From assembly GCA_964577115.1 (NCBI GenBank), contig CAZNXJ010000067.1, positions 1 to 8,778 on the forward strand: a stretch of DNA of 8,778 nucleotides, in the 5' to 3' direction. The notes below the pieces were generated by a model, which worked only from the letters and a program-made list of their open reading frames with translations, was not told the DNA's origin and made no database searches. Shown piece after piece: positions 6,303-8,778 of this stretch. How positions within the stretch are numbered: the stretch's first letter is position 1; each line of letters starts with the position of its first letter. Position numbers and translations under genes: made by a program. Origin of the DNA: CAZNXJ01 sp964577115 (GTDB taxonomy: Bacteria > Planctomycetota > Planctomycetia > Pirellulales > Pirellulaceae).

Positions 6303-7112
6303 ATGAAATTTCGCAAACTTTTTCTCGTCGTACTGGGCATCCTTGCCACGGGGTCTTTCTCTTCCGCTCAAGAAGCAGGACCGCTCGTGATGGCCCATCG
6401 GGGCGGGGCGCATGAGTTCGAAGAGAACACCATGGACGCCTTTCGTACGTGCTACGAACAAGGCATCCGAGGCTTCGAAACGGACATTCGCATGACCCGC
6501 GACGGTGTGCTCGTGATCCTGCACGACGACAGTCTCGACCGGACGTACCAGGCAAGCGGCGCCGTGGAAGACAAGACGGCGGACGAGCTAAAGGAGGTCG
6601 TTTCGAAGAAAGGGCAACCGTTCCTCTTTCTCGACGAATTTCTGGAATACTTCGCGGACAAGCCGGGGGTCTATATCGAGCTCGAGATGAAGGTCAGCAA
6701 CAAGACGTTGTACCCGGACGAGCGTGTTCGCCAACTCTGCCAGACGCTGTATCGGGCGGCCGAGGCAAAGAAGCCCGAATCATCGATCTATGTGTACACG
6801 TCGTTTGATGAACGCGCTCTCCATGAGATCCGTAAGCTCGACCAACAGGTTCCAACCCTCTTCATTACGAGCCAACCGCTGTCCGAGGCGATCATCGACA
6901 AAGCGCGCAGTTTGCAGGCCAATTACATTGGCTGTCAACTCAGCGGCACGTCGCGCACCATGGTCAAGGAAGCACAAAAGCAGGGCTTCAAAGTGAATTG
7001 CTGGCCCGGTCACACGGTCGAGGACTATTTCCTAAGTCTCGGTCTCGGAGTCAACGTCCACTGCACGGACATCCCCATGGCGGTTCTGAAGATCAAGGAC
7101 AAGCTACAGTAA
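6303..7112 (+). CDS. Glycerophosphodiester phosphodiesterase, exported
   Basis: A 269-residue enzyme of the GDPD family, which hydrolyses glycerophosphodiesters, the products of phospholipid deacylation, to glycerol-3-phosphate and an alcohol. The start at ATG 6303 gives a classic signal peptide: MKFRK, then hydrophobic LFLVVLGILATG, then a likely cut after SFSSA near residue 22, so it should act outside the cytoplasmic membrane. The longer frame from 6225 would bury this signal behind 26 polar residues and begins inside a terminator-like hairpin. Catalytic features are H32-R33 in AHRGG, ENT (41-43), E59 and D61 in FETDIRMTRDG, and H74 in ILHDDSLDRT, matching the HR...ExD...H pattern. The middle has the YIELEMK strand and the C-terminus GFKVNCWPGHTVEDY and CTDIP near the barrel end. 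GAGAA at 6290-6294 is a weak ribosome binding site. Length is normal for the family. The exact substrate is not known. Confidence 0.92.
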   Translation: MKFRKLFLVVLGILATGSFSSAQEAGPLVMAHRGGAHEFEENTMDAFRTCYEQGIRGFETDIRMTRDGVLVILHDDSLDRTYQASGAVEDKTADELKEVVSKKGQPFLFLDEFLEYFADKPGVYIELEMKVSNKTLYPDERVRQLCQTLYRAAEAKKPESSIYVYTSFDERALHEIRKLDQQVPTLFITSQPLSEAIIDKARSLQANYIGCQLSGTSRTMVKEAQKQGFKVNCWPGHTVEDYFLSLGLGVNVHCTDIPMAVLKIKDKLQ

Positions 7113-7306
7113 CTGCTAAAAAGAGCAACGTTTCGTAGTCGAGCTTCCATCGAAAAGATCCAAGGACGAACGGCGCGCGGGCCGCGTTTGTTCGCACGCG
7201 CACATCCGGCTTACCAAGGGCTGTCGTAGGCCGGAATGGCGATCGGCGACAATTCGCGCAGTGGTCCTTCCGGTGGATTTTCGCGCGATGGGACATTACC
7301 ATGCCG
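7113..7306. other. Convergent intergenic region
   Basis: This 194-base gap lies between the ends of two convergent genes. It has only weak hairpins: TGCT/AGCA around AAAAAG just after the phosphodiesterase stop, and CGGC/GCCG at 7171-7184. No clear terminator with a T-tract is seen for either strand, and no gene is supported. Confidence 0.4.
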
Positions 7307-8569
7307 TCATGCCGCGCGCCGGGAGACCTGGCGGGATACGACTTCTCGTTCCGGCGCGGTCTGTTCCGCGTTTGGATCGACAATTTCCCGGGGGGATGAC
7401 TGCGTAGCGAGCGGCCTGCGTTTGCGGCTCGATAGATGCACAAACGGAACTTCGCAGTAGCGATAGAACGGGTAAATCGCGACGCATGTGGCGACAATAA
7501 CAGCGACGTCGTGCCCTTGGCCTCTAAAGGGCATCACGTTCTGAAGCAGTTGGTAAATCTCGTTGTGCATCAAATAGAGCGAATAGGACATCGCTCCGAG
7601 GGTAAAGGCGAGCCGAGTGAACCACCGGGCGGGGAGCCACAACATTCCCGACGGGAGCTGCCGGTCGCCGATCGCGTGGTCGATGGCGTGGCCCATCCAG
7701 AGCCCTACAGTAAAAAGCACGGAGAATACTCCGCGCTCGATCCATCGGAACGTGTTGAAGTCCAGCTCGCCCAAGACCGCTTCGTAGATCTGCTGCGGCC
7801 CCAGAACAATGAACGTGGCATAGCCGCTCACCAGAACAGCGATGGTGACGGACGCCACCGGCACGGCCCACCGCCGAAATACGCGGTGCGGCGTGATTCC
7901 ATTCTGGAACAAAAACGCTAGTCCCACTCCGCAGGCGAACCACGGCCAATACGGCAGGAAAAAGCCGTTACGCTGGCTCCACAAAGGTGTGGCGTAGACG
8001 AGCAGCGAAGTTGCGGTCACCAGGGCCAGACCGGGTACAAACCAACGCGGCCGTAGAAACGATAGCGCGACCACAACGTAGAACTGGAACTCGATCGCCA
8101 GCGACCAGTACGCTCCGTTGATGGCCACAAATCGGGCCCAGTATGCCCAATCGCTCTGGTCAAAGATGCGCGTGAGCGTCACGAGCTTCAGCCAATCCCA
8201 GACATCATAGGACTTTAGCTGGGGCGGCAATGTAATGGCCGTGCCATCCTGCCACGCTGCACTCAGGATCGGGAGCATGCGTAGCGCGAGAATGACGACA
8301 ATCGAGCACCAGAAAGTTGAGTAGATGCGGAGTGCTCGCCGGGCTAAGAAATGGCCAGGGCTTTCACCATGCCTCTGCGATGAAATGGCCGAGACCGTGA
8401 TGCAGAACCCGGAGATCACGAAAAACATGGGGACACCGCGGTTGCCAAACTTCAACCACTCGTGTACCCAGGGATAGGCCTGCTGGAAGTTCTCGGAGAA
8501 GCCGTAGTGGTACAGAAACACCCAAAGCGCTGCGAGGCCGCGCAGGGGATCCAGAACTCGGTAGCGCAT
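7307..8569 (-). CDS. Acyltransferase 3 (OafA/YrhL-type) integral membrane protein
   Basis: A 420-residue polytopic membrane protein of the acyltransferase-3 family, which moves acyl groups, often acetyl, onto sugars of surface polysaccharides, lipopolysaccharide or small molecules. The start RVLDPLRGLAALWVFLYHY shows the family R-x10-H motif (R10, H21). It is followed by GVPMFFVISGFCI in the second membrane segment, RRALRIY, the WSLAIEFQFYVVVALSFL segment, and SYSLYLMHNEIYQ near the end. About ten hydrophobic segments can be counted. The last 35 or so residues are a charged tail (SSRKRRPLATQ onward), probably cytoplasmic; no SGNH domain is fused. ATG at 8567-8569 is supported by GGAG (CTCC at 8578-8581 on the plus strand), 8 bases upstream. 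No glycosyltransferase or polysaccharide genes lie beside it here, so the acceptor is unknown. It converges on the phosphodiesterase gene. Confidence 0.93.
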   Translation of the reverse strand: MRYRVLDPLRGLAALWVFLYHYGFSENFQQAYPWVHEWLKFGNRGVPMFFVISGFCITVSAISSQRHGESPGHFLARRALRIYSTFWCSIVVILALRMLPILSAAWQDGTAITLPPQLKSYDVWDWLKLVTLTRIFDQSDWAYWARFVAINGAYWSLAIEFQFYVVVALSFLRPRWFVPGLALVTATSLLVYATPLWSQRNGFFLPYWPWFACGVGLAFLFQNGITPHRVFRRWAVPVASVTIAVLVSGYATFIVLGPQQIYEAVLGELDFNTFRWIERGVFSVLFTVGLWMGHAIDHAIGDRQLPSGMLWLPARWFTRLAFTLGAMSYSLYLMHNEIYQLLQNVMPFRGQGHDVAVIVATCVAIYPFYRYCEVPFVHLSSRKRRPLATQSSPREIVDPNAEQTAPEREVVSRQVSRRAA

Positions 8570-8610
8570 GCCTTGAACTCCGTGTCTCCGAGTTCCGCGG
8601 CGCCGAGGCA

Positions 8611-8629
8611 GGGGCTACGTCGTAGCCCC
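8611..8629. repeat. Strong palindrome in the acyltransferase leader
   Basis: GGGGCTAC (8611-8618) and GTAGCCCC (8622-8629) pair perfectly around a 3-base loop, giving an 8-bp GC-rich stem 42 bases before the acyltransferase start, inside its likely 5' leader. There is no T-tract on either strand. It could be an attenuator, an operator for a dimeric regulator, or a dispersed intergenic repeat; the sequence alone does not decide. Confidence 0.5.
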
Positions 8630-8666
8630 GAAGCCGGTCAGCGCGGACGCCCGGCGAAAGGGCAGT

Positions 8667-8696
8667 CCTATAGCCTGAATGGTCTCGTTGCTGCAA
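8667..8696 (-). promoter_or_regulatory. Possible sigma-70-like promoter for the acyltransferase gene
   Basis: On the minus strand TTGCAG (8691-8696) and TATAGG (8667-8672) are spaced by 18 bases, about 100 bases before the start codon. The match to the consensus is partial (4/6 each), so this is a suggestion only. Confidence 0.25.
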
Positions 8697-8773
8697 CATC
8701 GATTTGCCGAGCAATTTGTCCCGGGGTGCATCTCAAGGTTTGCGTGTTTGGTCAGTGGTCGAGAAAGCTCAAT

Positions 8774-8778
8774 AGGAG
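8774..8778 (+). promoter_or_regulatory. Possible ribosome binding site at the window edge
   Basis: AGGAG is the last five bases of the window. If a plus-strand gene starts a few bases further on, it would be divergent from the acyltransferase gene. Nothing in the window confirms this. Confidence 0.15.

Noticed and set aside
7093..7497. Open frame on the minus strand overlapping the end of the acyltransferase gene
   Set aside because: It runs in another frame over the acyltransferase end and through the convergent gap, with no family match and no ribosome binding site.

Overview
The window reads as a piece of bacterial chromosome, most likely from a planctomycete-like organism. The hints are a very large secreted FG-GAP/Calx-beta protein, a glycine-rich repeat protein remnant, moderately high GC, loosely packed genes and a mix of housekeeping and uncharacterised families. 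This placement is an inference; there is no rRNA or marker gene to confirm it.

Layout, left to right. Positions 1-2024 hold one secreted or surface protein that looks split by a frameshift: a beta-propeller of FG-GAP/VCBS repeats (1-849, start outside the window) runs into three Calx-beta domains in another frame (about 850-2024). A terminator-like hairpin follows at 2049-2071. A TIGR03032-family protein of unknown function occupies 2104-3249. The next 767 bases hold no intact gene: 3256-3688 on the minus strand is the decayed remnant of a glycine-rich repeat protein, and 3689-4016 shows no gene I can support. From 4017 comes a HerA-type ATPase of the DUF853/YjgR family (to 5525), then an SRPBCC (AHSA1-like) protein (5605-6099), a probable terminator (6209-6235) and an exported glycerophosphodiester phosphodiesterase (6303-7112). 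An acyltransferase-3 membrane protein lies on the minus strand (7307-8569), convergent with the phosphodiesterase. The right end (8570-8778) is its upstream region, with a strong palindrome and a possible promoter.

The genes do not form an evident pathway. The ATPase and SRPBCC genes are on the same strand 79 bases apart and might be co-transcribed; the others look like independent units. I see no CRISPR array, insertion sequence, prophage, toxin-antitoxin pair or defence island, and no convincing new multi-gene system. The most informative signals are two apparent gene breaks (about 838-852 and 3321-3334) and the glycine-repeat remnant.
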